Positions 16,472-24,947 of a stretch of 64,000 nt of DNA are shown in pieces. A program made the position numbers and the translations under genes. The number at the start of each line of letters is the position of its first letter. The stretch's first letter is position 1. The stretch comes from Peredibacter sp045999315 (lineage in GTDB: Bacteria > Bdellovibrionota > Bacteriovoracia > Bacteriovoracales > Bacteriovoracaceae): contig NZ_CP174607.1 of NCBI RefSeq assembly GCF_045999315.1, forward strand, positions 1 to 64,000, in the 5' to 3' direction. The notes under the pieces were generated by a model. The model had not been told where the DNA came from, ran no database searches, and saw only the letters and a program-made list of their open reading frames with translations.

Positions 16472-16663
16472 ACCTCTTCATATTTTCCGTTCTTTAGAGT
16501 CTTGTTTGCTTGACCATACTATTGTTTAAGTATATAAACAATGCATCCAAATAAATGCTCTAAGGATATACAGTTGTTGTTCAGACTTATTACTGCCCTC
16601 TTATATCGGCGTCCTAAAAGATCACGAAAACTTCTTATCAAAACCAAATGATAGGCAAAAAAA
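16472..16663. other. Non-coding stretch between convergent genes
   Basis: No gene is visible. A promoter-like string TTGACC, 15 bases, TATATA occurs near 16512-16540 on the + strand, but nothing recognisable follows it before the opposing gene's terminator. It could start a small RNA or be chance. Confidence 0.25.
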
Positions 16664-16684
16664 AAGGGGCCCAAAAGGCCCCTT
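16664..16684 (-). terminator. Intrinsic terminator of the outer-membrane protein gene
   Basis: AAGGGGCC pairs with GGCCCCTT around loop CAAAA (8-base stem). On the minus strand the stem is followed by a run of about nine T, as expected of a Rho-independent terminator for the gene ending at 16707. Confidence 0.85.
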
Positions 16685-16706
16685 CGCTCGATTAACTATA
16701 TGTTTA

Positions 16707-17669
16707 CTAGAATGTGTTAATGTAAGCGCTGATACCAAGGTTCGTTCTATCGTCACGAATATCAGATGGAATGAACTGAATGTTCGGGTAAAGGAAGATA
16801 TCACGTGAAAGTGAGATACCTACACCGAAAGATTGGTAAACAACACGCTTGTCGTATGTGTCCCAGGCCATCTCACGAGTTTGCTGATAAACCTGCCAGC
16901 CCCAAAGAGTTCTTAGGTTAAATGTATCGTTGATCACGTACTCAAGAACCGGGTAAAGCTGCCAAACGTTTTTAGCTAGACCTTGGTTTGTCTTATCGAA
17001 AGAATAACCAGTCCATTCAAATGTAGCACCACCAGAAAGACCGAAGTCACCAATATCTCTCATCCATGTAGATGCGATATCGTAACTAGCACGGTAACCG
17101 GCCTGACGCTGCTGAGTGTTTGTAATAAGTGTTGGAGTAAGCTGAGTTACAACCTGGAAACCCCAAACTCGAGCAAGGTTTGTATAGATAAGGTTCGGGT
17201 CACTTACAGTAACGTCTTGCTTAGTTTTGTTGAACTCTTTTTTAAGAGCTGGATCATTTGTTTTGATGCTTGAGTTGAACGGAGTATTCATGAATACACC
17301 CGTACCAAGAGTTAAGCTGTTAAGCGGATTGAAACGGTATCTAAGACCTACGTTTGCAGTTAGATATTGAAGAGTAAGAGCATCAGCACCATCAGTAATG
17401 TTTGGTCTTTGAGCAGCACCTGGCTTCTCTACTGAACCACCTTGGTAGTTGATAGCGAAGTTACCAGACCACTTTGAAAGTGAACCACTTGAAGCACGTA
17501 GACGACGGTTAGTAATAACCTGGTCAGCTTCATCAACTTTGCCGGGCTGAGCAGCTGGAGTTGCTTCAGTCTGTGGCTTAGCATCTTTGTTTTCAGTTTT
17601 TGTTTCTTGAGCGAAAGCAGTGAGAGAACCGAGGATCATTACGATCGAGAGTAAAAGAGACTTGGACAT
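16707..17669 (-). CDS. Outer-membrane beta-barrel protein
   Basis: A 320-residue protein. I start at the ATG preceded by GAGGTAATTC, giving a clean signal peptide (MSKSLLLSIVMILGSLTAFA); the longer frame to 17789 would put 40 odd residues before it. A Lys/Glu/Pro-rich stretch (to about residue 50) leads into a barrel with repeated amphipathic strands (WSGNFAINYQGG, QYLTANVGLRYRF, NSLTLGTGVFMN, FNLRTLWGWQVYQ, YQSFGVGISLSRD) and ends with NLGISAYINTF, a C-terminal Phe as in BAM clients. It may be a pore or transporter; substrate unknown. Monocistronic with its own terminator. Confidence 0.78.
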   Translation of the reverse strand: MSKSLLLSIVMILGSLTAFAQETKTENKDAKPQTEATPAAQPGKVDEADQVITNRRLRASSGSLSKWSGNFAINYQGGSVEKPGAAQRPNITDGADALTLQYLTANVGLRYRFNPLNSLTLGTGVFMNTPFNSSIKTNDPALKKEFNKTKQDVTVSDPNLIYTNLARVWGFQVVTQLTPTLITNTQQRQAGYRASYDIASTWMRDIGDFGLSGGATFEWTGYSFDKTNQGLAKNVWQLYPVLEYVINDTFNLRTLWGWQVYQQTREMAWDTYDKRVVYQSFGVGISLSRDIFLYPNIQFIPSDIRDDRTNLGISAYINTF

Positions 17670-17827
17670 TGAATTACCTCTACCAAATTTTTTATTGAGG
17701 AATAGAGAGTAATTGTTGGTTTTCGATTTTGTAAGCGAAAAAAAAAGAAATCTTAATTTTTTCTTGTGATCGGTTGTAGAGATTTTCACAAAATCTTACA
17801 TTTCTAACAAATTTTTAATCTGTCATC

Positions 17828-19168
17828 CTAGTGATGGTGACTTACACCATTTGGAATCCAAAACCCGAAAATGGATCCCTTCCCTAAACGGCTTTCAGCA
17901 AAGACCTTGCCCTTATGGGCCTCAACGACCTCTTTTACATTTGCGAGCCCCCTACCACTACTTACTTCACCGGCTGTGGGTCTCACACTTGTCTTTCCAT
18001 GTTCCTTAAATAAGTTTTGCATTTCAGACTCTGGAATCCCCTGGCCCTGGTCTCGAACTGAAAAATAGAGTCGCTTCAGTTCCCAATCCATCTTGACCTC
18101 CAATTCAATCTCGGTCCGAGAATTCGAAAATTTAATCGAATTGGAAACGAGGTTCAAAATGGCCTGTTTAATTAATGCCAAGTCAAATGTCGCCTGGTCA
18201 GGAAGACCTTCATGTCGTTTTAACTTAAATTCAATATCTTTTCTTCTGGCCATCGAAAGAGCATCGTCGGCCACCTCATCCAGAAATTTACCTAGATCAT
18301 TTGTCATCAATGAGACTTCGCGTGCTTCTTTTTTAAGATAGACCAGTTCCTCAATGGTTCTCATCATAGAATCAGTGTTCCGTTTTAAAATCGAATAGAC
18401 ATGCTTAGAGTTTTTTCCCAGTTTTTGGTACTTGTCCCCTCTTTCTAACAGCGAAAGATATCCTCTGATCACCATGAGAGGATTATTTAAATCGTGAATG
18501 ATATTTTTGAATAGCTTTTCAACGGAAGAACTTCTTGCTATGGCCACCTTCATTTGGCCATGAAACACAATTAAAGAAATGCCTTCGGCCACCTCTTGAA
18601 AAAGTTGTACATGAGATTCGATATAGGTATTCGTGTTGTTGCTTGAAAAGAACAGAAGACCAATGTTTTGATTTTCTATACTGGAAGGACAAATAAGGGA
18701 AGATTTCAATCCTTCCTTTATTGCGAGATTCAATGTTTCGGACTGAGGATAAGATTCACTCAGTCTCTCAAGATCATTGATAATGACAGGACTATTTTTT
18801 TGAAGAATTTGTTGAACAAACAGATCATCCTCCACTTTTATCGAAAAGTTCTGATGTAAAAACTTAACTTTAGTTTTTGACTTCACCCAGATGATTCTTA
18901 GTGCCTCACCCTCATCTTCCAAAATGGCGATTCCGATTCGATCGTAGGGAATCACCGAATCCAGACTGGTAAAGAGTGAATCAAGAATATACTCTGGGTT
19001 CTCCCCCTTATTTAATTTGTAATGAATTGAATTAAAGATTCTGCCTAGCTCCGCCTTGATTTTCACGAATTGCTTCATCTCATCCAGCAATTTATCAAAT
19101 TTCTGAATATCTTCTTCTAAGCTTCTTTCCGAAATCTGATAGGGATCAAAAAATTGCATGTTCTCCAA
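17828..19168 (-). CDS. GAF domain sensor histidine kinase
   Basis: A 446-residue soluble kinase with no membrane segment. An N-terminal helical part (1-55) is followed by a GAF domain (about 60-205; ILDSLFTSLDSVIPYDRIGI, NSPVIINDLE, GLKSSLICPSSIENQNIGLL). The HisKA domain has the acceptor His in FKNIIHDLNNPLMVI, and the catalytic domain shows LVSNSIKFSN (N box), VRDQGQGIPESEM (G1) and GRGLANVKEVVEAHKGK (G2). It ends in a short HHH tail. The GAF part suggests sensing of a small cytoplasmic ligand. No regulator is adjacent. TTTAT-rich DNA separates it from the barrel gene upstream, so it is probably its own transcript. Confidence 0.9.
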   Translation of the reverse strand: MENMQFFDPYQISERSLEEDIQKFDKLLDEMKQFVKIKAELGRIFNSIHYKLNKGENPEYILDSLFTSLDSVIPYDRIGIAILEDEGEALRIIWVKSKTKVKFLHQNFSIKVEDDLFVQQILQKNSPVIINDLERLSESYPQSETLNLAIKEGLKSSLICPSSIENQNIGLLFFSSNNTNTYIESHVQLFQEVAEGISLIVFHGQMKVAIARSSSVEKLFKNIIHDLNNPLMVIRGYLSLLERGDKYQKLGKNSKHVYSILKRNTDSMMRTIEELVYLKKEAREVSLMTNDLGKFLDEVADDALSMARRKDIEFKLKRHEGLPDQATFDLALIKQAILNLVSNSIKFSNSRTEIELEVKMDWELKRLYFSVRDQGQGIPESEMQNLFKEHGKTSVRPTAGEVSSGRGLANVKEVVEAHKGKVFAESRLGKGSIFGFWIPNGVSHHH

Positions 19169-19207
19169 TCGGAACCTCCACCTACAGCGGCAAAAGTAGT
19201 TCCTAGT

Positions 19208-19229
19208 AAAAAGGGGCCAAGGCCCCTTT
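19208..19229 (-). terminator. Intrinsic terminator of the DUF4242 gene
   Basis: AAAGGGGCC pairs with GGCCCCTTT with almost no loop; on the minus strand it is followed by TTTTT. It begins 3 bases after the stop of the gene at 19232. Confidence 0.8.
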
Positions 19230-19231
19230 GA

Positions 19232-19564
19232 TTACTGTCTGATCTCAGTTTGTTTTGTTTTCGAAGATAAGTCTCTCTGGAAACCTTGAAGACCAGTTGT
19301 CGATGGGTCTAGCACTGTTTTAACCTCAGAGATTTTATCAATAGGAAATCCCGCCTGCTTGGCATGGTCGCGTAGGATATTTTCATCTTTTGCCAAGTAG
19401 ACACAATAAACCTTATCGCCTGTTACATAGGATTCTCGCCATTGAATATCGGCCCCTAAATTACGTAGGACTTCATTTGATGACCCCGTCATTTTACGAA
19501 AATCTTCCTCAGAAGAATTACCTACGCCTTCAATGTTTCTTTCTATGATAAATTTTTTAAGCAT
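19232..19564 (-). CDS. DUF4242 family small protein
   Basis: A 110-residue cytoplasmic protein started at the Met preceded by AGGAG (the longer frame adds 11 residues without a ribosome site). It follows the DUF4242 pattern: KFIIERNIEGVG at the start, the central IQWRESYVTGDKVYCVYLAKDENILRDHAKQAG cut here into strands and a helix, and PIDKISEVKTVLDPST near the end. One solved member binds nickel, so a metal-binding ferredoxin-like dimer is possible; the function is unknown. A 25-residue Gln/Lys-rich tail follows the domain. Confidence 0.82.
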   Translation of the reverse strand: MLKKFIIERNIEGVGNSSEEDFRKMTGSSNEVLRNLGADIQWRESYVTGDKVYCVYLAKDENILRDHAKQAGFPIDKISEVKTVLDPSTTGLQGFQRDLSSKTKQTEIRQ

Positions 19565-19661
19565 ATAAAACTCCTGTGTAATTGTTAAAAGACTCACAGG
19601 TATATGCTCATTGTTTTCACAGGGTCCTTCACCTGAACTTTAAGTGAAGATTAGTGCTTAA

Positions 19662-19874
19662 TCAGTTCTGTCTTCCAATTGGTTTAATAAGATGTTCCAG
19701 ACCGTTTAATTTAATTTCATACAAAAGTCCCAGAAGCTTACCTAACTCTCCTTCAGGAAGACCATTCGTATAAAACCAAACGACATATGGCTCAGGAAGA
19801 TCAATGAGCGGAACACCCTTGTATTTCCCAAAAGGCATGGCCATCGACTTCAGTTTTTCTAATTCATTCATCAT
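19662..19874 (-). CDS. DUF3820 family protein
   Basis: A 70-residue protein with the family signature MPFGKYKGVPLIDLPEPYV followed by WFYTNGLPEGELGKLL, a compact helical fold. Members are widespread and uncharacterised; some are annotated as quorum-sensing-regulated. The start codon overlaps the stop of the upstream pentapeptide-repeat gene (ATGA), so the two are translationally coupled and may act together. Confidence 0.88.
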   Translation of the reverse strand: MMNELEKLKSMAMPFGKYKGVPLIDLPEPYVVWFYTNGLPEGELGKLLGLLYEIKLNGLEHLIKPIGRQN

Positions 19875-20512
19875 AGAATTTTAACGCCCATAATTGTGAT
19901 CATGCCTAAGGCCTCTTGCATCGGAATTTTCGCGTCAACGAGGTTGTTGTCCTTAGGATTCAAAGCAATATTAATCGAATGAGTAAAATCGCATTTTGAT
20001 AGATTTGTTTTACCAAAAACTGTCCCCAGAAAGTCACAACCTTTGAATGAAGAACCAGAGAAGTCACTGTCAGAGAAATCGCATTCACGAACCCTGCAGT
20101 TATCCATTTCAGCACGTTTCAATTTCAAGCGACTAAAATTTCCATAGCGAAGTTCACAATCAGAGAAATGAAGAAGTGCTAGTTCATTGGCAACTGACCA
20201 TTCGATCCCAACGAGCTTTGAACCTTCAAATTTACAGTCACGGAAATTTGCTCTCGAAACTTTTATGTTACTAAAATCACAACTTTTAAACTTACAATCA
20301 ATAAATCTCGATCTCGAGACATCGGCCGTCTGAAAATTCACTCCAATAAAAGTACATCCTTCAAAGGACCGATCAGAAAGATTGAGTTCTTGTAGATTCA
20401 AATTTTGAATAGTGCTGAATTCAAGGTCTGTTTGATCTAGGAAATCTTCAACGTCACTTTCGCTCCTTGCGAATCTCATACCTCGTTGAAGAGGAATAAC
20501 TGGCCTAACCAA
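19871..20512 (-). CDS. Pentapeptide-repeat protein, Qnr-like
   Basis: A 213-residue protein made of tandem pentapeptides of the A(D/N)LXX type with frequent FxxC forms: SFEGCTFIGVNF, SRFIDCKFKSCDFS, ANFRDCKFEGSKL, SDSDFSGSSFKGCDFLGT. Two blocks are separated by a break (residues about 105-120), and a C-terminal cap IPMQEALGMITIMGVKIL replaces the repeats. Size, layout and the C-terminal cap resemble Qnr proteins (about 218 residues), which mimic DNA and protect gyrase, more than long structural repeat proteins. Quinolone protection is an inference from shape. It is coupled by an ATGA overlap to the downstream DUF3820 gene. Confidence 0.8.
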   Translation of the reverse strand: MVRPVIPLQRGMRFARSESDVEDFLDQTDLEFSTIQNLNLQELNLSDRSFEGCTFIGVNFQTADVSRSRFIDCKFKSCDFSNIKVSRANFRDCKFEGSKLVGIEWSVANELALLHFSDCELRYGNFSRLKLKRAEMDNCRVRECDFSDSDFSGSSFKGCDFLGTVFGKTNLSKCDFTHSINIALNPKDNNLVDAKIPMQEALGMITIMGVKIL

Positions 20513-20578
20513 ACCAGTACGTGATTTTCGGTTAAGTATTATTATAGAAAGAAATTTTGAAAAGTCGAATTTTAGATC

Positions 20579-20971
20579 CTATATGAGGGCCTGGGCCGTC
20601 TGTGTTTCTCTTGCCATTTTAGATTCAATCGCCTTCATTGCTGCCATACAAATGGAAAGTGAAGGACTTTCATTGACCGCAGCTCCCGCGTCTATAAAAT
20701 TCCCAGCACTTAAATAAGAAATAAAATCTGCTGGCGATGTGAAACCTTCTGTCTTCCCGGCCAGAGCAAACCATTGTCCACCTTCAATAGGAATAAGGGA
20801 GATGTTAAGCTTTTTGGCAACTTCGAAAGCGGCACCAATTTCTTTTGAATATTCCCTTAACGGTCTTTCACCCACAGGAGTCACTTCGGTAGGAATCTTT
20901 CTCTTAATAATGACGTCGTGATTGAAGATATGCTTAGCAATCAAAGTGTCTAGTTCTCTACCGGGTCTCAT
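20579..20971 (-). CDS. Small protein with phage-type ABA-sandwich fold
   Basis: A 130-residue cytoplasmic protein. The start RELDTLIAKHIFNHDVI, the EYSKEIGAAFEVAKKL helix and the closing DAGAAVNESPSLSICMAAMKAI match the small family often annotated as phage ABA sandwich domain (BC1872-like) proteins, seen both in prophages and as single chromosomal genes. Its function is unknown, and no other phage gene is next to it. It precedes the pentapeptide-repeat gene by 66 bases on the same strand. Confidence 0.6.
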   Translation of the reverse strand: MRPGRELDTLIAKHIFNHDVIIKRKIPTEVTPVGERPLREYSKEIGAAFEVAKKLNISLIPIEGGQWFALAGKTEGFTSPADFISYLSAGNFIDAGAAVNESPSLSICMAAMKAIESKMARETQTAQALI

Positions 20972-21069
20972 ACTTTTTCCTTGAAGAGTTTGCCCGGAGT
21001 ATAAGGATTTCTCGAAAAAAGTGACCTTAAAAGATTCTCAAGAGAAGAATTCTGTGGAAAATTTACAGC

Positions 21070-21630
21070 TTAGTGAAAGGTCTCACCCTTCTCTAACATT
21101 AGGATTATCTTATTAATCCAACGTTCTCGAGTCTCCGCCTTCTTGGAATTGTGCAGACGATAAGCAATGGCAAAGATGTTTTGCTTACTCAAAGTTTTAT
21201 AAAAGGCCGTGGCCTTTTTACTTTTTTTCAGTGCCTTAAGGAAATCCTCCGGGGCCTTGGCATTTTTTGGAGAATCATAGGCCTTTTCCCAGCGTCCGTC
21301 GGCCTTGGCCTCTTCTATCACCCTTAGTCCTGCTGAGGTCATGAGTCCGTCCTTGATCAGACGATCTACATTTTCAGTGTTAATTTTAGACCACTTACTT
21401 TTTGTGGTTCGTGGGGTGTAGCGATTAGTATAACTGATCTCGTCCACAGATTTTCGAATGCCATCAATCCAGCCAAAGCAAAGGGCCTCATCAATTGCTT
21501 CATTAGGATTGATTCCAGTTTTTCCGGAATCCTTTTTATAAAAACCAATCCAAATTTCTTTCTTCTTATCATGGTTTTTTTCAAGCCACTTTCGAAAGGC
21601 AAGTTGATTTTTAAAGTATTTAATTTCCAT
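21070..21630 (-). CDS. YdeI/OmpD-associated family protein
   Basis: A 186-residue cytoplasmic protein of the YdeI/OmdA family (PF13376). Typical segments are FRKWLEKNHDKKKEIWIGFYKK, NEAIDEALCFGWIDGI, TNRYTPRTTKSKWSKINTENV, LIKDGLMTSAGLRVIEEAK and LSKQNIFAIAYRLHNSKKAETR. E. coli YdeI was linked to OmpD and peptide resistance; for most members the molecular function is unknown. It stands alone in a run of small stress-type genes. Confidence 0.88.
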   Translation of the reverse strand: MEIKYFKNQLAFRKWLEKNHDKKKEIWIGFYKKDSGKTGINPNEAIDEALCFGWIDGIRKSVDEISYTNRYTPRTTKSKWSKINTENVDRLIKDGLMTSAGLRVIEEAKADGRWEKAYDSPKNAKAPEDFLKALKKSKKATAFYKTLSKQNIFAIAYRLHNSKKAETRERWINKIILMLEKGETFH

Positions 21631-21764
21631 ATACGTTTAGATTATTTCTTACAACTTAAGTAGTAAACCTTTCATCTGCTTTAACCATGTTAGTAAGATT
21701 TAGTTGCATTGATTAAGAAGGGCCCGAGCAGTAAAGTTAAAGTTGTATGAAGTTGGAGAACCAG

Positions 21765-22916
21765 ATGAATTCAGGGAGTCCGACACGCATTGAGGCAATT
21801 GATCTGGCCAGAGGCATGGCAGTCAGCTTGATGATTCTTAGTCACGGTATCAAAGGCCTATTAAGCTTTGAGCAGTTTCCTGACTGGGGTCTCGTTCCGA
21901 TTCATTTAATCACAAAATTTTCATCCACCATCTTCTTTCTTGTTTTTGGCCTAACTCTCGCTGTAGTTTTTGCTCCCGCCACACAAGACTCATCTTTATG
22001 GCCACAAAAACGTAAGAAATTATTTACGCGTGGTCTGATTATTCTTTTTTGGTACAAGATACTGACTATCATTGAGATGTCTCACCTTCATCGAACGGAT
22101 GAAATTCTGGATGCTTTACTGTATCTGAAGTTTCCAAGCTACGCCGAAATTTTGGATTTTTACGCCCTTGCCCTATTATGGATTCCTTTCCTTCTTCCTT
22201 TTTGGCAGAAAAGTTCACTCTTTCTGAAGGCCTGCTTCCCTCTTTTCTTTGCTCTCCTCACTTATTTGTTAACGGAACATCTCGATTTTGGAATTTTTTA
22301 TCAAGTAAAGGCGCTACTGATTGAAGAGGATGGTCTGTACACTTGGGGACAATTGAGTCGTGCTCCTTTTGTGTTCCTAGGCATGTTTATCGGCCACTAT
22401 TACACAAGCTATTATCAGGTCCCAAGCTCTAGAATAAAATTTTCAGGCCTTCTCGCCCTAGTTTCGATTTTAATATTTGCGGCTTTTCTTTTTATTTATA
22501 AAGGTGAACTCTACTTAACATTTTTCTCTCTTGCTGAAAATGTGGGGAAGCATCCTCCTCAAATGCCATTCATTCTCTTTAGTCTTTCAGGTGCTCTTGC
22601 CACCATTTCCTTTACGACCTTGATTGGTGACAAAGGGGCCAAGTGGCTCACACCCATTACATTGATCGGAAAAGAGACCTTGTCCGCTTTTGTATTTCAT
22701 TTAACAATTCTGTTTCTTGTATACCGTCTTTTCTTAGGTCTATGGCTTGATGTCACTTATCCTCAGGCCCTTGCTCTAACGATCTTGCTATTCGTGTTAA
22801 CTGCTGGATGGGCAAAGTTTAGAAACTGGAGAAAAAAACATGAAAAATCTAAAGTACTTCGTAGGAGCGGCAATTCTCCTCGGGGCCTTGTCTCTCACGA
22901 GTTCAAGACCAACTAA
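21765..22916 (+). CDS. Multi-pass membrane acyltransferase-like protein (DUF1624/OpgC type)
   Basis: About 383 residues with some ten hydrophobic segments. The start RIEAIDLARGMAVSLMILSHG is the hallmark of the DUF1624/HGSNAT and acyltransferase-3-like integral membrane proteins, with an early His in the membrane. These use acyl-CoA to modify sugars on the far side of the membrane; the acceptor here is unknown. I prefer the ATG at 21765 because GGAG precedes it by six bases; ATG 21747 would add six residues. The last 77 bases overlap the start of the next gene, whose ribosome site lies inside this one, so the downstream hydrolase is likely coupled. Envelope glycan or peptidoglycan modification is the probable theme. 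Confidence 0.72.
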   Translation: MNSGSPTRIEAIDLARGMAVSLMILSHGIKGLLSFEQFPDWGLVPIHLITKFSSTIFFLVFGLTLAVVFAPATQDSSLWPQKRKKLFTRGLIILFWYKILTIIEMSHLHRTDEILDALLYLKFPSYAEILDFYALALLWIPFLLPFWQKSSLFLKACFPLFFALLTYLLTEHLDFGIFYQVKALLIEEDGLYTWGQLSRAPFVFLGMFIGHYYTSYYQVPSSRIKFSGLLALVSILIFAAFLFIYKGELYLTFFSLAENVGKHPPQMPFILFSLSGALATISFTTLIGDKGAKWLTPITLIGKETLSAFVFHLTILFLVYRLFLGLWLDVTYPQALALTILLFVLTAGWAKFRNWRKKHEKSKVLRRSGNSPRGLVSHEFKTN

Positions 22917-23937
22917 GGCCGTATCTTTCACAAGTTCTAAAAAACCCAGCCGCTCTCTAAAAAAGAAGGTCTGGCAAATGCAACTTCAAGATGAAGTAAA
23001 TCGCCTTGAGAAAATCTATCCAAATCAAATCGGGCTATATATCAAAGACCTTAACACAGGTGAAGAATATTCACTTCATGCAGATGAAAAGTGGTATCTC
23101 GCATCTACGGTAAAAGTCCCCATTGCGATTGAAGTTCTAAAACAAGTTGATGCCAAGAAATTGTCCCTGGAAGATAAGATCGAAATTTTGGCAGATGACT
23201 ATGTCGATGGTAACGGACCATTAAAAAATATGAATCCGGGAGACTCTGTTTCCATTCGATTTTTGTTACATCAAATGATCGCCTTGAGCGATAACATGGC
23301 GACTGACATGTTGATCAGAGTTGTGGGTCTTAATAGTGTGAATCAGCTCATGCAAACCATCTCGCCTGGAAGCTTCTCCCCCATCACGACCTTAAAAGAC
23401 GTGCGACGACATATTTATGGAGGCCTACATGCTAAAGGCCGGGAGATCTCGGGCCGAAATATGATTGATCTAAGGCGGATCTCTGATCCGACTGAGAGAT
23501 TGTCGAAATTCATGAATCTCTTTCAACTAGATCAGACCCATATAAAACTTAAAAATATAGATGAGGCCTATCAGGCCTACTATAAAGAGAACCTCAATTC
23601 GGCCACTCCTCGAGATTATTCAAAGATCTTGGAGGCACTTTGGGAAGGAAATTTACTGAGCCCTGACTCCCGTAAGTTTTTGATAGATACAATGTTAAAG
23701 ACAGAGACTGGACAACAAAGAATCAAGGCCGGCCTTAAACCTCCATTTGTCTTTGCTCATAAAACCGGGACTCAGTACCAACGAATTGGTGACGTAGGAT
23801 ACATCTGGAACCCTCATAATGCCAATCGCAAGCCAATTATCGTTATTTCATTTGTTCGTGGTATTACTCAGGATGAGGTGTCGGCAAAGGTCCTTGCTCA
23901 AGTCGCAAAATATATTTCGAAGTCAGGTGTGCTATGA
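22840..23937 (+). CDS. Class A beta-lactamase-fold serine hydrolase (copy 1)
   Basis: A 365-residue exported protein with a signal-anchor or signal peptide (residues about 5-22). The three active-site motifs of penicillin-recognising enzymes are present: Ser89-Thr-Val-Lys92, Ser150-Asp-Asn152 and Lys308-Thr-Gly310. The distance between the SDN and KTG motifs (about 158) exceeds that of class A beta-lactamases (about 104), so there is an insertion of some 55 residues, and the Glu-x-x-Leu-Asn omega-loop motif of true beta-lactamases is not visible. It is therefore better called a beta-lactamase2-family hydrolase or peptidase. GGAG precedes the ATG inside the acyltransferase gene. The next gene starts at its stop (ATGA) and is a paralogue. 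Confidence 0.85.
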   Translation: MKNLKYFVGAAILLGALSLTSSRPTKAVSFTSSKKPSRSLKKKVWQMQLQDEVNRLEKIYPNQIGLYIKDLNTGEEYSLHADEKWYLASTVKVPIAIEVLKQVDAKKLSLEDKIEILADDYVDGNGPLKNMNPGDSVSIRFLLHQMIALSDNMATDMLIRVVGLNSVNQLMQTISPGSFSPITTLKDVRRHIYGGLHAKGREISGRNMIDLRRISDPTERLSKFMNLFQLDQTHIKLKNIDEAYQAYYKENLNSATPRDYSKILEALWEGNLLSPDSRKFLIDTMLKTETGQQRIKAGLKPPFVFAHKTGTQYQRIGDVGYIWNPHNANRKPIIVISFVRGITQDEVSAKVLAQVAKYISKSGVL

Positions 23938-24947
23938 AAATCATTTTAATAAGTCTCCTCCTACTTTTTTCCACATCAACATTTGCCTGGAAAGAGACGC
24001 TTGAAAAAGAGATTAAAAAAATTGATCAGAGATTTGAAGGTGATCTTGGCCTTGTCATAAAAAACTTAAAAGATGGGTCGATACTTGAATATAACGCTGA
24101 TAAGAGTTGGTACCTGTCTTCAACCATTAAAGTCCTAGTGGCAATTAGTCTTATGGAGGATGTGGACAAGGGCAAAATAAATTTGAATCATAAGATTACT
24201 TTGCGAGAAAAAGACTTCGTAGATGGAGCTGGACCATTGATTTGGAGCGAGCCGGGAGAACAATTTTCTATCGGTTTTGTTCTCAAATCCATGTTAAGAG
24301 AAAGCGACAATACAGCAGCCGACATTTTAATCGGAATTATTGGGACGGATGAACTTAATCGAGACATCAAAAAATGGATGCCCCATACAGGAACCGTCAC
24401 GAGCTTACTGGATGTTCGTTACATGGCCTATGGTGAACTACATCCTAAAGCACGAACCTTAACGAATATGGATTTCATTCAATTTAAAAATTTGCCTCTG
24501 GAAAAACGACCTTATGCTTTTGCGGAAAAAGTAAAGATTCCCTATAAGAATCTTTATACTACTGATCTTGAAGAGGCCTTCGAGAAGTATTACCGACAAG
24601 GACAAAATTCCGCCAAATTACAAGAGTACGTCAATCTTTTAGAAAGACTGGAAAACCAGCAATTACTAACCAAAAAGAGTACTGATCTCATTCTTACTCA
24701 TATGGAGAAAATGAAAACAGGTGGTCACCGAATAAAAGCTGGTTTACCGGCCGATTATAAATTTATTCAGAAAACGGGAACACAAATTAATCGGGCCTGT
24801 AACGTCGGTCTCGTTAGTAAGAAATCAGAAAAAAAATCTCTAATCGCTTTGGCCGTTTGTACTGAGACCTCCTCACATAAAATCAACACTGATAAGGTCT
24901 TCGACCAGATTGGCAGGGCCCTAAGCATAACATTTGATTTTATCTAA
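23934..24947 (+). CDS. Class A beta-lactamase-fold serine hydrolase (copy 2)
   Basis: A 337-residue exported paralogue of the preceding gene, with signal peptide MKIILISLLLLFSTSTFAW. Motifs are Ser63-Thr-Ile-Lys66, Ser124-Asp-Asn126 and Lys280-Thr-Gly282, with SDN-KTG spacing of 156, so it shares the same 50-odd-residue insertion. Shared blocks include WYLxSTxKV, DGxGPL and GxxRIKAGL. It is coupled to copy 1 by ATGA and its stop interlocks with the convergent barrel gene by four bases. Two secreted SxxK proteins in tandem probably act on peptidoglycan stems or another envelope amide; resistance is possible but not shown. Confidence 0.85.
   Translation: MKIILISLLLLFSTSTFAWKETLEKEIKKIDQRFEGDLGLVIKNLKDGSILEYNADKSWYLSSTIKVLVAISLMEDVDKGKINLNHKITLREKDFVDGAGPLIWSEPGEQFSIGFVLKSMLRESDNTAADILIGIIGTDELNRDIKKWMPHTGTVTSLLDVRYMAYGELHPKARTLTNMDFIQFKNLPLEKRPYAFAEKVKIPYKNLYTTDLEEAFEKYYRQGQNSAKLQEYVNLLERLENQQLLTKKSTDLILTHMEKMKTGGHRIKAGLPADYKFIQKTGTQINRACNVGLVSKKSEKKSLIALAVCTETSSHKINTDKVFDQIGRALSITFDFI

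Noticed and set aside
22840..24947. Twin SxxK proteins as acquired class A beta-lactamases
   Set aside because: The omega-loop Glu motif is not visible, an insertion separates SDN and KTG, and there is no mobile element or LysR regulator.
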